DNA of 6,896 nt from the NCBI GenBank assembly GCA_041623535.1, contig JBFJWR010000157.1, forward strand, positions 1 through 6,896, given 5' to 3'. This stretch comes from JBFJWR01 sp041623535 (GTDB lineage: Bacteria > Pseudomonadota > Gammaproteobacteria > Pseudomonadales > JBFGWM01). Each line of letters begins with the position of its first letter. The first letter of the stretch is position 1. Below the pieces are notes generated by a model. That model was given only the letters and a program-made list of their open reading frames with translations. It ran no database searches and was not told where the DNA came from. Positions 6,644 to 6,896 of this stretch are shown in pieces. The position numbers and the translations under genes are program-made.

Positions 6644-6896
6644 TCAGGAAGAACAGCTGATTTCCAGGTGCCGGGACCACTCCGGCGCATCCTGTGCCCA
6701 CTCTGCATGCTCGGGCCATTCGGCGCAGGGGTCTTCGAGTACGGCCGCAAACTGATCGAAAAGCCCGGTATCTCCCGCCTCTACCTGTTCGATCACCTGC
6801 TGGGCAATGTGATTGCGCAGTATGTACCTGGGATTGGCGCTGCGCATGTACTGGTCACGCGCCTGCGGACTCGCGGTTTCGGAAGCCAGGCGCTGC
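6644..6896 (-). CDS. selO: SelO protein adenylyltransferase, C-terminal 83 residues (5' part outside window)
   Basis: The frame is open from the right edge to a TGA at 6644-6646, giving the last 83 residues of a protein of normally about 480. The segment MRSANPRYILRNHIAQQVIE, then APEW and the end LEISCSS are characteristic of SelO/YdiU (formerly UPF0061). SelO has a pseudokinase fold that binds ATP in a flipped orientation and transfers AMP to Ser, Thr or Tyr of target proteins, in bacteria linked to redox stress. The Cys of the terminal SCSS (selenocysteine in some eukaryotic homologues) is reported to form a regulatory disulfide with a Cys near the active site in E. coli; that partner and the catalytic core lie outside the window. 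The SDR gene follows 76 bases downstream on the same strand. An ATG at 6847 is internal and not the real start. Confidence 0.9.
   Translation of the reverse strand, partial: QRLASETASPQARDQYMRSANPRYILRNHIAQQVIEQVEAGDTGLFDQFAAVLEDPCAEWPEHAEWAQDAPEWSRHLEISCSS

Noticed and set aside
6568..6750. An N-terminal extension of the SDR frame to an ATG at 6750
   Set aside because: It overlaps the C-terminus of selO in another frame, and the Rossmann motif that normally begins these proteins starts directly at the ATG at 6567.

Overview
The window is GC-rich chromosomal DNA, most likely from a gammaproteobacterium. The best taxonomic hint is a full-length exonuclease I (SbcB), a family found mainly in Gammaproteobacteria, together with a YfcH-type SDR protein and a SelO end. 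The genus cannot be named from what is visible. I see no mobile elements, tRNA or rRNA genes, CRISPR arrays or phage genes, and gene density is high with short intergenic gaps.

Layout from left to right. (1) Positions 1-1653, minus strand: an exported S15/CocE-like serine hydrolase whose C-terminus runs off the left edge. (2) 1789-3231, minus: exonuclease I (sbcB) with all its catalytic residues. (3) 3328-3567, plus: a 79-residue protein with two CDGSH iron-sulfur motifs, divergent from sbcB across a 96-base gap. (4) 3594 to about 5573, minus: a PAS-PAS-GGDEF-EAL cyclic-di-GMP protein, convergent with the CDGSH gene. (5) 5668-6567, minus: a TIGR01777/YfcH-type NAD(P)-binding SDR protein. (6) 6644-6896, minus: the last 83 codons of selO, the pseudokinase-fold protein AMPylator, cut by the right edge.

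The order selO, SDR, GGDEF-EAL on the minus strand looks like an operon or a pair of adjacent units. A good -10 element (TATACT) lies between selO and the SDR gene. A 33-codon ORF links the SDR gene to the likely start of the GGDEF-EAL gene by two 4-base start/stop overlaps. The hydrolase is downstream of sbcB on the same strand, 135 bases away, and may have its own weak promoter.

Most of the window is ordinary housekeeping and signalling content, and I do not see a clear new multi-gene system. The points most worth a second look are the GGDEF domain, which reads GSDLF but keeps an RxxD inhibitory site next to an intact EAL domain, and the small coupled ORF before it.
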